A stretch of DNA of 10,390 bases, taken from the NCBI GenBank assembly GCA_017503885.1, contig JAFVSF010000167.1, positions 1 through 10,390 on the forward strand, written 5' to 3'. The notes below the pieces were generated by a model that was not told the DNA's origin, searched no databases, and was given only the letters and a program-made list of their open reading frames with translations. This document shows positions 1 through 6,046 of this stretch, piece after piece. Position numbers and translations under genes: made by a program. Position 1 is the stretch's first letter. Each line of letters opens with the position of its first letter. This stretch comes from Clostridia bacterium. GTDB taxonomy: Bacteria > Bacillota > Clostridia > Christensenellales > Borkfalkiaceae.

Positions 1-731
1 CCACGGTCACCGCCGTTTGGCAGTTTATCAAAGTCACGGTCTCCTTTGCTGCCGGCGAGGGCACGGGAACGATGGATAGCGTTCAAGTAGACAAAGGCTC
101 TTCCTATACGCTCCCCGTAAACGGCTTTACTGCACCTGACGGCAAGCGCTTTAAGTCTTGGAGCATCGGCGGCAATCCCGCAAGCGTTGGCGCATCTATC
201 GTCATTAACGGCAACACAACCGTCACCGCGGTTTGGGAAGACCTCCCGACTATGCACGCCGTCTCGTTCAACGCAAACGGCGGCACGGGCTCCAAGGCGG
301 CGGAACAGGTCGAACACGGTACCTACTTCACGCTCCCTGCAAATCCCTTTACCGCACTCGATGGCAAAGAATTTGCGGGTTGGGCATTCACGGCAAACGG
401 ATCAAAGATAGACTCCGCCACGATCCAAATCAACAACGACGTGACGCTCTTCGCTCTTTGGAAAGACGCGGAATCCGCTCCTGTCGATCCCGTCAATCCT
501 GACGAGCCTGGCAATCCTGACCAACCTGAAATCAATCCTGACGAGCCTGGCAATCCTGACCAACCTGAAATCAATCCTGTAGAAGAAAAGGGCGGGCTTT
601 CGGGCGGTGCTATCGCAGGCATCGTCATTGGCTCTGTCGCAGTAGTCGGCGTAGGCGGCTTTGCTCTCTTCTGGTTCGTTATTAAGAAGAAGACTTGGGC
701 AGAGTTTATTGTTCTCTTCAAGAAGCACTAG
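1..731 (+). CDS. Listeria-Bacteroides repeat (InlB B-repeat) surface protein, 5'-truncated by window edge
   Basis: The reading frame is open from base 3 to the TAG at 729-731, so 242 C-terminal residues are visible and the real start lies left of the window. The visible part begins with the end of one repeat (TVTAVW). Two full Listeria-Bacteroides repeats follow (visible residues about 11-78 and 85-154), recognisable by the V-x-F-x-A/N-x-G-x-G start, a central LPxNxFTAxDGK-F and the final TAVW or FALW. Next is a Pro/Asp/Asn linker with two identical 13-residue units. The last 46 residues (197-242) are a Gly-rich hydrophobic membrane segment starting GGLSGGAIAG, a KKK stop-transfer cluster and a short amphipathic tail. 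No LPXTG sortase motif is present. The family is typical of secreted adhesins or surface proteins. Its role here is unknown, and a membrane-anchored extracellular protein is the inference. The gene is clearly GC-richer than the rest of the window. The next gene starts 28 bases downstream and carries a paralogous tail. Confidence 0.85.
   Translation, partial: TVTAVWQFIKVTVSFAAGEGTGTMDSVQVDKGSSYTLPVNGFTAPDGKRFKSWSIGGNPASVGASIVINGNTTVTAVWEDLPTMHAVSFNANGGTGSKAAEQVEHGTYFTLPANPFTALDGKEFAGWAFTANGSKIDSATIQINNDVTLFALWKDAESAPVDPVNPDEPGNPDQPEINPDEPGNPDQPEINPVEEKGGLSGGAIAGIVIGSVAVVGVGGFALFWFVIKKKTWAEFIVLFKKH
495..572 (+). repeat. 39-bp in-frame tandem repeat (2 exact units)
   Basis: Two identical 39-bp units lie head to tail at 495-533 and 534-572. 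A third begins at 573 and diverges after seven bases. Each encodes 13 residues (NPDEPGNPDQPEI) in the linker between the last surface repeat and the membrane tail. Because the unit is a multiple of three, copy number can change without breaking the frame. Confidence 0.9.
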
Positions 732-759
732 GATATATGTAAATTTTAAGGAGTGTTTT

Positions 760-2031
760 ATGAAAAAATTAAAAACTTTAATTTGCTTTGCAGTTTTTGC
801 TGTTGCAATGCTACTTAGCGTATGGGCAATTACACCACTTACAGCATATGCAATCGACCAAGATTACAATATCACTATTGCCGATAAAGACGGAAGCACT
901 ACAGTTGGTGTGGATATAACAACCGAAAACTATGAAGATGTTCTTGGAGATGGCACAGTTTCTTATGACCCTACAACTAATACTTTAACTTTAAACAACT
1001 ATGTTTACAATGGCGAAGGATTGGTAGGAGATGCTGTTCCATGTGCAATTACAGCAGATACCCCTATCGAAGGTCTTACCATTCTTTTAGTTGGTACAAA
1101 CAGTATCACAGTAAGCGGTGGCGGATCTGCCGGTATGGCATTCTTTGGAGGTGGCGGGCTTACTGTTAAGGGCAACGGCTCGCTTGTCATCAATGCCGGC
1201 GCGTATGGTATAGTTTTAGTGGAGTCCAGTGACGGGATAAATATTGATGGCGGCAACATTCATATTACTACCACAGAAGCAATGTCTGCTGGTATTATGG
1301 CACTCGATTTTGTAATGACAAGTGGTGATTTAAAAATTACTGCATCGACGGTAGGTATTGGAACTTCTAAAGAAGATGGAATTTGTATTAATGGTGGTTC
1401 AGTAGAAATTGGTACTGCTGTAGGTGGATATTCTTTCATTTATATGGATACGGATCTTAATCCTGTTAAGCCTGACACTTCGAATTATGTTGGCGATTAT
1501 AATATGACGGCTGGTGTTAATACAAATGGTAGCGATGCTAGTGAATTTAACGAAGGATATTTGAGTTCTTATAAATACATAAAGATTGCGTCTGTCCACA
1601 TTCATGACTACGGAACAACATGGAAATCCGATGAAAACAACCATTGGAAAAAGTGCGCTTGCGGTGAAGAGACCGAAAAAGCCGAACACGAAGACGGTGA
1701 TAGCGACGACCTTTGCGACGAGTGCGGTTACGATATGACGGTGGAAGAAGAGTCGGAAAGCGAGTCCGAAAGTGAAACCGAAAGCGAGTCCACCTCGCAA
1801 GAAAGCGCTAGCGAAGTTGAGTCTTCTTCGCAAGGCGGTACTACTAGCGAAAGTCTTTCCGAAAGTCAACCCAAACTTGAAGAACCGAAAGGCGGACTTT
1901 CTGGCGGTGCTATTGCAGGTATCGTTGTAGGCTCGGTAGCCGTTGCAGGCGTTGGCGGGTTTGCCCTCGTTTGGTTCGTTATCAAGAAAAAGAGTTTTGC
2001 TGACCTCATCGCAGTATTTAAGAAAAAATAA
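760..2031 (+). CDS. Secreted, C-terminally membrane-anchored surface protein with beta-helix-like domain and Cys/His motif
   Basis: The protein has 423 residues. ATG 760 is chosen because AAGGAG (748-753) sits six bases before it and a signal peptide follows (KKLK, hydrophobic core, cut after TAYA at residue 31). The frame is also open upstream, but that part overlaps the previous gene. Residues about 33-278 begin with a pattern common in clostridial surface proteins (DVLGDGTVSYDPTTNTLTLNN) and continue with strand-turn repeats rich in G, N, T and I, which suggests a right-handed beta-helix like the Cthe_2159-type carbohydrate-binding domain; that assignment is tentative. Residues 280-326 hold spaced metal-type ligands: H280, H282, H295, C299, C301, H310, C319, C322. 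A Ser/Glu linker (327-376) leads to the 46-residue Gly-rich membrane tail (378-423), about 36 of 46 residues identical to that of the preceding gene. The N-terminal part is AT-rich, and the part after residue 280 is GC-richer, like the neighbour. The ligand and role are unknown. It is probably cotranscribed with the upstream gene. Confidence 0.87.
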   Translation: MKKLKTLICFAVFAVAMLLSVWAITPLTAYAIDQDYNITIADKDGSTTVGVDITTENYEDVLGDGTVSYDPTTNTLTLNNYVYNGEGLVGDAVPCAITADTPIEGLTILLVGTNSITVSGGGSAGMAFFGGGGLTVKGNGSLVINAGAYGIVLVESSDGINIDGGNIHITTTEAMSAGIMALDFVMTSGDLKITASTVGIGTSKEDGICINGGSVEIGTAVGGYSFIYMDTDLNPVKPDTSNYVGDYNMTAGVNTNGSDASEFNEGYLSSYKYIKIASVHIHDYGTTWKSDENNHWKKCACGEETEKAEHEDGDSDDLCDECGYDMTVEEESESESESETESESTSQESASEVESSSQGGTTSESLSESQPKLEEPKGGLSGGAIAGIVVGSVAVAGVGGFALVWFVIKKKSFADLIAVFKKK

Positions 2032-2048
2032 CAGGCGTTAAATAATAT

Positions 2049-2072
2049 CCCCTTGTCCTTCGGGGCAAGGGG
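2049..2072 (+). other. Stable UUCG-tetraloop hairpin between two genes
   Basis: Arms 2049-2058 and 2063-2072 pair over ten positions (one G-T) around a TTCG loop. No T-run follows on either side, so it is not a standard intrinsic terminator. It lies 17 bases after the stop of the secreted protein and eight bases before the next SD, so it could act as an mRNA processing or stability structure, or could reduce read-through. Confidence 0.6.
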
Positions 2073-2079
2073 AATAGCC

Positions 2080-2190
2080 AAAGGAGAAAAGACAATGAAA
2101 ACAAAATTTAAGTCAAAGCTCTTGTCGATTCTGCTCGTACTAGTAATGGTGCCTGCACTCGTCTTAACGGTTCGCATATTTTTCTCCTTT
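2080..2190. repeat. 11-bp inverted repeat made of two Shine-Dalgarno sequences
   Basis: AAAGGAGAAAA at 2080-2090 is found again as its exact reverse complement at 2180-2190. The left copy is the SD of the orphan signal-peptide ORF. The right copy, read on the minus strand, lies just before an ATG at 2177-2175. The arms enclose 89 bases. Confidence 0.6.
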
Positions 2191-2193
2191 TAG
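2095..2193 (+). pseudogene. Orphan signal peptide: 5' remnant of a third surface-protein gene
   Basis: A good SD (AAAGGAG, 2080-2086) is followed by ATG 2095 and 32 codons ending at TAG 2191-2193. The first 25 residues are a textbook signal peptide (MKTKFKSKLLSILLVLVMVP, then ALVLT), of the kind seen at the start of large clostridial surface proteins. No mature protein follows: the last residues (VRIFFSF) come from DNA that reads as the leader of a gene on the other strand. The position, third in a row of exported-protein genes, suggests that a complete surface-protein gene once stood here and was cut by a rearrangement, or that the assembly joins two sequences here. A short functional secreted peptide cannot be excluded but is less likely. 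Confidence 0.6.
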
Positions 2194-2203
2194 TGTTATT
2201 ATA
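2175..2203 (-). promoter_or_regulatory. Leader-like sequence of a missing minus-strand gene
   Basis: Read on the minus strand, TATAAT (2203-2198) is followed by AAAAGGAG (2191-2184) and ATG (2177-2175). No convincing -35 is present, and the distance from -10 to SD is very short. The frame that follows runs antisense into the surface-protein gene and has no protein-like character. The signals look like a gene start without its gene. Confidence 0.35.
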
Positions 2204-2222
2204 ATTTTAACTTTTTTGCACG

Positions 2223-2254
2223 AAAAAAGAGCCAAGTTTTAACCCTTGACTCTT
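2223..2254 (-). terminator. Intrinsic terminator-like hairpin, minus-strand T-run
   Basis: Arms 2227-2236 and 2245-2254 pair at nine of ten positions around an eight-base loop. On the minus strand a run of six T follows (2228-2223). No complete minus-strand gene ends nearby. On the plus strand the tail is only moderately T-rich (TTTATTTTTATTT from 2261), so a role there is weaker. Confidence 0.5.
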
Positions 2255-2307
2255 AAATCGTTTATTTTTATTTAGTTTTCTATCAATTGTAATTGTTTTC
2301 GAGCATT

Positions 2308-2340
2308 AAAAAAGGTTAGAACGTTTTTGTCCTAACCTTT
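2308..2340 (-). terminator. Intrinsic terminator-like hairpin, minus-strand T-run
   Basis: AAAGGTTAG (2311-2319) pairs with CTAACCTTT (2332-2340). On the minus strand the hairpin runs into six T (2313-2308). The plus-strand side lacks a T-run. As with its neighbour at 2223-2254, the minus-strand gene it would serve is not visible. Confidence 0.5.
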
Positions 2341-2450
2341 AAGTGTGTTTGTGAATTGCTCGCTTTTGTGAATTTTATTATTTGCCCATAATGTTGGTTT
2401 ACGACACTATACTTTTAAATGAAAGTCGTGTGTTTTGCAAAGCAAAAAGT

Positions 2451-2478
2451 AAAGGATAGCAAAATTTTGCTATCCTTT
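2451..2478. terminator. Perfect 28-bp palindrome, possible bidirectional terminator
   Basis: AAAGGATAGCAAAA is followed directly by its exact reverse complement, a 14-bp arm with no spacer; a real hairpin would open an AT loop at the centre. On the minus strand the tail is ACTTTTTGC and on the plus strand TATAATATC. The minus-strand tail is the better terminator. No gene end is adjacent on either strand. Confidence 0.45.
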
Positions 2479-2622
2479 TATAATATCTAAAAATCTCTAT
2501 GGGACACGCCCTTCTCCGTCGCCCCTTTTTGTGTCTTCCTTTTTAAAAAGCCTCGCCTTTCTGTTTTACATTATTCTACAAATATACTCATACTCTTCGT
2601 TTTTTCTCCACTTTCCTAGTTA

Positions 2623-2628
2623 TATAAT
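2623..2628 (+). promoter_or_regulatory. Candidate -10 of the spoIIE promoter
   Basis: TATAAT at 2623-2628 would start transcription about 20 bases before the spoIIE ATG. At the expected -35 distance there is only a T-run (2600-2606), not TTGACA. The known Bacillus spoIIE promoter is activated by Spo0A, so a weak -35 would fit. I could not find a convincing Spo0A box (TGNCGAA) next to it. Confidence 0.35.
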
Positions 2629-2654
2629 AAAAAAAACTTATTTGGTGAAGAAAA

Positions 2655-4916
2655 ATGAAAAGAACTGTCAATTTAAAAAAGTTTTATAAATACGCAATAT
2701 CTTTTTTTGGGTATTTTACTCTTTCTGTGCTAGACGGCAAATACTCACCCTTTCCTCTAGCCTTGCTCGTTGCAAATTTATACGTGGGATTAAAGCCCTT
2801 TCCCTCTTTTATATTATATGCGATAACGTTTATTCCCTCTATGCAAATTATACCTATTTTTACAGGCGTAATTGCAGGGCTTATAATTAGCGTAACGTTT
2901 GCCTTTTATAACAAGTTTAGAAAAAAACCCAACCTTGAAATAGCCTTGATTTGTGCAATAAGTCTAGTTCCTTATTGTTCGTTTGCTCCCCTTTCTCTTT
3001 TGCCTTTGAAACTAATAGTTTCTGCAAGTATAATTCTCTCTTCTTTCGTAATGACTTCGGGTGCTAAAATTTGGCTTATAAAAGGACTTAAATATAAGTT
3101 TGATTTAAACGATTTTTGCTCGGCTGTATTTTTATATCTCTGTTCGGCATATGGGGCGATAATCGCCTTCGGCGAGGGTTTATATCTTGCTTTTTCACTT
3201 TTTTCATTGCTTATTTGCTCGCTTTTTATCAAGGGGTATTCCCCTCTTTTAGTAGGTGCGATTACTTCCTTGCCTCTGGCACTTTTTAGACTCAGTTTTT
3301 ACCCCATTTCTACGTTTACGATACTCTCGCTTGTCATTTGCCTAGCAAGTGCGTATTCAAAACTTTTTACCACGGTTCTTTGTGCAATTACACTGTCTTG
3401 CTTTTACTTTTTTACAGACTTTTTTAGCAATCTTTCTATCTATGCCCCGTTTTATTCCTTTGCATCCCTAACGCTATATTTGTTTTTCCCAGTTTCACTC
3501 AGCGAAAAATATAGAAAAACGCTTGCAATACATAAAACTGACAACTTAAATAAATATTCGATAAATATGCATCGCAATATTATATCTAGTAGACTGTTTG
3601 AGTTTGCCTCAGTTTTTGACGAAATGAAAAACTCTATAGAGAAACTTAATCAACTCTCTTGCGAAAAACAAGACCTTACAAGCGTTATTGCCAACGAATT
3701 TTTAACGTCGGTTTGTGCAAGATGTCCTAGTTATCCAAACTGTAAAAGCCTAGACTGCCCCTCTTATGAAGATTTGCAAAAAATAATTGGCCTTGCTAGA
3801 GCCAAAGGCTCGCTAAACCTTGTTGACTTGCCAAAAAGCGTTTGCGAAATTTGCGACTTTCAAGAAGACGTTGTTTCGTTTATTAATAAACTTGTTCTTA
3901 CCTATTCTTTGCCTATAGAAGAAAGAGAATTTCTCAAACAAAGTAGAGAACTTATAATAAAACAAACCGAAGGTCTGTCTGTTTCATTAAAGCGTTTGGG
4001 AGCAGACCTTTCTAAACAATTACAACACGATCTAGATTTGGAAAACAAGATAAAAGACAATCTCTTGCGTTGTGGCTTGCCAGTTAAAGAAATTGCTTTT
4101 TTTAAAGGAGGAGAAGAGGATGAACTTGTTATCGTTACTTATAGCGACTTTATCTCTCACCCACTTTTACTCCCTGCAATTAGCGAAATAACGGGCTATA
4201 AGTCGGTTATTACAACAAATAATAGAATATCACAAGACCTTTCGGCAATAACGATAAAAAAAGCACCCTCTTACGACGCTATGTTTGGGCTAGCAAATAA
4301 AGTTAAATTTGACAAACAAAAAAGTGGGGATACCCACTCTATAATAAAGATATCCGAGGGCAAATTCTTGATGGCGTTAAACGACGGCATGGGCAGTGGT
4401 GCAAAAGCCGAAGAGACCTCGGCAACTGCAATTTCGCTGATTGAAACGTTTTATAAAGCAGGGCTTAAATCAGAGATTGTTTTGCCACTTGTAAACAAAC
4501 TGCTCTCGCTTGGCGAAGAGGACACCTTTACGGCGTTAGACGTTGGAATTATAGACCTGTTTAACTGTAAGGCTGATTTTGTGAAAGTAGGCTCTCCGTA
4601 CTCTTTTATTATAACAAAAGACACGGTAAAAATAATTGAGGGAAACTCTCTTCCTCTTGGCATTTTAGAAGAAATGAAACCAACCGTGTGCAGAACTGAC
4701 CTTAGTACAGGCGACGTAATACTGTTTGTAAGTGACGGAATAACCGATGCGTTTGAGACATCTGCCGACTTAATTGACTTTTTAGCAACGCAAAAAGCAT
4801 TAAACCCCAAGACTTTAGCAGACAACATTTTAGAACGAGCATTATATTTAAACAAGGGTATTGCAAAAGATGATATGACAGCCTTTTGCGTAAGAATTTT
4901 TAAAAAAGCAACATAA
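2655..4916 (+). CDS. spoIIE: Stage II sporulation protein E (PP2C-type serine phosphatase)
   Basis: The protein has 753 residues, a little shorter than the 827 of Bacillus subtilis. SpoIIE sits at the asymmetric septum of sporulating cells, binds FtsZ and dephosphorylates the anti-anti-sigma factor SpoIIAA, which frees sigma-F in the forespore. Residues about 15-290 are a chain of hydrophobic segments, matching the family's roughly ten-helix membrane domain. A middle region follows with a Cys cluster (CARCPSYPNCKSLDCPS, later CEICDF) placed as in other SpoIIE proteins. The C-terminal PP2C domain has all expected metal-site motifs: SGD (557-559), DGMGSG (577-582), SDG (693-695) and KDDMT (738-742). 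ATG 2655 is preceded by a weak GGTGA SD (2644-2648), and the membrane domain starts directly after it. The gene stands alone, with its own probable promoter and a strong terminator. It shows that the organism very likely forms endospores. No frameshift or missing key residue was seen. Confidence 0.96.
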   Translation: MKRTVNLKKFYKYAISFFGYFTLSVLDGKYSPFPLALLVANLYVGLKPFPSFILYAITFIPSMQIIPIFTGVIAGLIISVTFAFYNKFRKKPNLEIALICAISLVPYCSFAPLSLLPLKLIVSASIILSSFVMTSGAKIWLIKGLKYKFDLNDFCSAVFLYLCSAYGAIIAFGEGLYLAFSLFSLLICSLFIKGYSPLLVGAITSLPLALFRLSFYPISTFTILSLVICLASAYSKLFTTVLCAITLSCFYFFTDFFSNLSIYAPFYSFASLTLYLFFPVSLSEKYRKTLAIHKTDNLNKYSINMHRNIISSRLFEFASVFDEMKNSIEKLNQLSCEKQDLTSVIANEFLTSVCARCPSYPNCKSLDCPSYEDLQKIIGLARAKGSLNLVDLPKSVCEICDFQEDVVSFINKLVLTYSLPIEEREFLKQSRELIIKQTEGLSVSLKRLGADLSKQLQHDLDLENKIKDNLLRCGLPVKEIAFFKGGEEDELVIVTYSDFISHPLLLPAISEITGYKSVITTNNRISQDLSAITIKKAPSYDAMFGLANKVKFDKQKSGDTHSIIKISEGKFLMALNDGMGSGAKAEETSATAISLIETFYKAGLKSEIVLPLVNKLLSLGEEDTFTALDVGIIDLFNCKADFVKVGSPYSFIITKDTVKIIEGNSLPLGILEEMKPTVCRTDLSTGDVILFVSDGITDAFETSADLIDFLATQKALNPKTLADNILERALYLNKGIAKDDMTAFCVRIFKKAT

Positions 4917-4921
4917 AAAAT

Positions 4922-4971
4922 GGAGTGTAACCACGTCCTACAAGGAATTTGGCTACACTCCGTTGTTTTTA
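4922..4971. terminator. Bidirectional terminator between spoIIE and the mntP 3' region
   Basis: GGAGTGTA (4922-4929) pairs with TACACTCC (4954-4961), extended inside by CC/GG after one mismatch and by a small TCCT/AGGA stem in the loop. On the plus strand GTTGTTTTTA follows, five bases after the spoIIE stop. On the minus strand ATTTTTTAT follows, so it can also end the mntP transcript after the repeat region. Confidence 0.8.
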
Positions 4972-4984
4972 TACTACAAAGCAA

Positions 4985-5130
4985 GTTTTAAAGGTTTAGA
5001 TACGAGCAACGTGACGTTGGGAGCGTGACGCTCCACACATTGTTTTCTTCACTCTTATAAAGTGGGTTAAAGACTTTAATATTAGGGCTCCCAAAAATAA
5101 TTGGTCACCAAGAATTTTTGGGAAGAGGAG
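4985..5130. repeat. Intergenic repeat module (relative of 10215-10390)
   Basis: Blocks shared in the same order with the right end of the window are: TTTAGATACGAGCAA (4995-5009), AGCAACGTGACGTTG (5005-5019), CTCTTATAAAGTG (about 5051-5063) and CACCAAGAATTTTTGGG (about 5106-5122). The sequence between the blocks differs. The module contains two adjacent perfect palindromes, 5007-5019 and 5020-5034, both centred on CGTGACG. It lies in the presumed mntP 3' UTR. Confidence 0.6.
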
Positions 5131-5200
5131 CAAAAGGCTACAAAGTCTTACAAATTAGTTAAATAATTTGCTGACAAAAAGCCTATTTGCGACGAAGGCA

Positions 5201-5300
5201 AGGCTCACTTTAAGAAACAAGGCACAATAGACCTCTGTGGTCATTGTGGTTTGGGGCTTAAAGTAGAAACAACGCATAACGAAGTAGATAAGCCTTTAAA
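5201..5300. repeat. 100-bp direct repeat, copy A
   Basis: This aligns without gaps to 5331-5430, with about 80% identity by eye and a period of 130 bases. Best-kept parts are CACAATAGACCTCT with TGGTCATT (5224-5245) and GAAGTAGATAAGCCTTTAAA (5281-5300). The first part can fold into a small hairpin (CAAT-GACC with GGTC-ATTG). Confidence 0.75.
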
Positions 5301-5330
5301 GTATTTAAAGGGTTAGATACAAGCAAAAGA

Positions 5331-5430
5331 AGGCTCGCTTTGTGACACAAGACACAATAGACCTCTTTGGTCATTGGGGTTTGGGGAACAAAGCAGTAAC
5401 GCACTTTTGCGAAGTAGATAAGCCTTTAAA
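5331..5430. repeat. 100-bp direct repeat, copy B, running into mntP
   Basis: This is the second copy of the repeat at 5201-5300, preceded by AAAGGGTTAGATACAAGCAA (5308-5327), a core also found at 4991 and 10218. Its last bases overlap the mntP stop codon (5426-5428), so the repeat supplies the end of that gene. Confidence 0.75.
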
Positions 5431-6019
5431 ATAGGCTTGTTATAAAAATCTCTACCCCAATCAATATTAGTATTGCCCCACCAAAAATCGATGCTTTGCA
5501 GGCAAGTTTTGTGCCTACCTTTTTACCGATTATTATACCAAAAACACAAATAATAAACGTTTCTATACCAATTATTCCACAAGACAAAAGAGCCTGCCAA
5601 ACGTTATAAGTAGCAATAGTAAACCCTACCGAAAGTGCGTCGATAGAAGTTGCTACACCTTGCACTAACAAGGCTAAAAACCCTATTTGTGGCTTGCAAC
5701 CACATTGACACTCGCAAGGATTGTCTTTTTCTTTAATTCCCTCGATAAGCATTTTGCCACCGATAAAAGATAATAACGCCAAGGCTATCCATGGAATAAA
5801 CGGCTCAAACGCACCAAAAATATGTGCTATAGTCGTTACGCATACCCAACCTATCATTGGCATTAAAAATTGAAATACCGAAAACGTGCCTGCTACTAAA
5901 CCGATACGCCTTCTTTTCATACAAGGCTCGTTTAATCCGTTTGCAAGCGACACCGAAAAAGCGTCCATTGCAAGCCCAAAGCCCATTAAAATACTCGTTA
6001 GAAAAAACTGAAAATCCAT
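5426..6019 (-). CDS. mntP: Manganese efflux pump MntP
   Basis: The protein has 197 residues (E. coli MntP has 188). MntP proteins are six-helix inner-membrane exporters that protect cells from excess Mn(II). The sequence shows two related three-helix halves, each with the family's acidic signature in its first helix: AMDAFSVS (D19) and SIDALSVG (D127). A Gly-rich helix (LSFIGGKMLIEG) ends the first half. The loop between the halves carries an unusual CECQCGC run (C102, C104, C106, C108). The start at 6019 gives the expected N-terminal helix; the SD is weak (GAGAG). Its own promoter lies at 6047-6075. I saw no yybP-ykoY manganese riboswitch: only about 25 bases separate the -10 from the ATG. 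The stop codon lies inside an intergenic repeat copy. The related YtaF/DUF204 transporters are the main alternative. Confidence 0.92.
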   Translation of the reverse strand: MDFQFFLTSILMGFGLAMDAFSVSLANGLNEPCMKRRRIGLVAGTFSVFQFLMPMIGWVCVTTIAHIFGAFEPFIPWIALALLSFIGGKMLIEGIKEKDNPCECQCGCKPQIGFLALLVQGVATSIDALSVGFTIATYNVWQALLSCGIIGIETFIICVFGIIIGKKVGTKLACKASIFGGAILILIGVEIFITSLF

Positions 6020-6046
6020 AACACTCTCGATAATTTTTATGATAAT

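Larger units (their letters stand above)
2194..2654. other. Intergenic region without a gene
   Basis: I see no credible protein in these 461 bases. The region holds the minus-strand leader-like signals at its left end, two minus-strand terminator-like hairpins, a perfect 28-bp palindrome (2451-2478), a GC-rich patch (about 2500-2526) inside otherwise AT-rich DNA, and the spoIIE promoter region at its right end. Confidence 0.7.
4972..5425. other. Repeat-filled intergenic region without an intact gene
   Basis: About 450 bases between the spoIIE terminator and the mntP stop are made almost wholly of repeat modules: one at 4985-5130 and two 100-bp direct copies at 5201-5300 and 5331-5430. No intact gene was found. 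A short protein-like frame (5167-5313) is discussed under findings. Confidence 0.7.

Noticed and set aside
323..728. Long minus-strand frames opposite the repeat-protein gene
   Set aside because: They are shadows of a GC-rich coding strand, with repeated low-complexity translations from the tandem repeat, and no SD.
661..759. Extended start of the second surface protein at 661
   Set aside because: It would overlap the preceding gene. The SD and signal peptide place the start at 760.
1866..2177. Minus-strand frame of 103 codons starting behind a good SD
   Set aside because: Its body is antisense to the surface-protein tail and low-complexity (Pro/Thr/Ala runs). Only its start signals are interesting, and these are reported as a leader remnant.
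2580..2654. Spo0A box at the spoIIE promoter
   Set aside because: No match to TGNCGAA or its complement close to the -10 was found by eye.
4451..4984. Minus-strand frame of 177 codons opposite the end of spoIIE
   Set aside because: It is antisense to the conserved PP2C domain and crosses the terminator hairpin; the translation matches no family I know.
5201..5430. CRISPR array
   Set aside because: There are only two 100-bp imperfect copies with a 30-bp gap, without short identical repeats or regular unique spacers.
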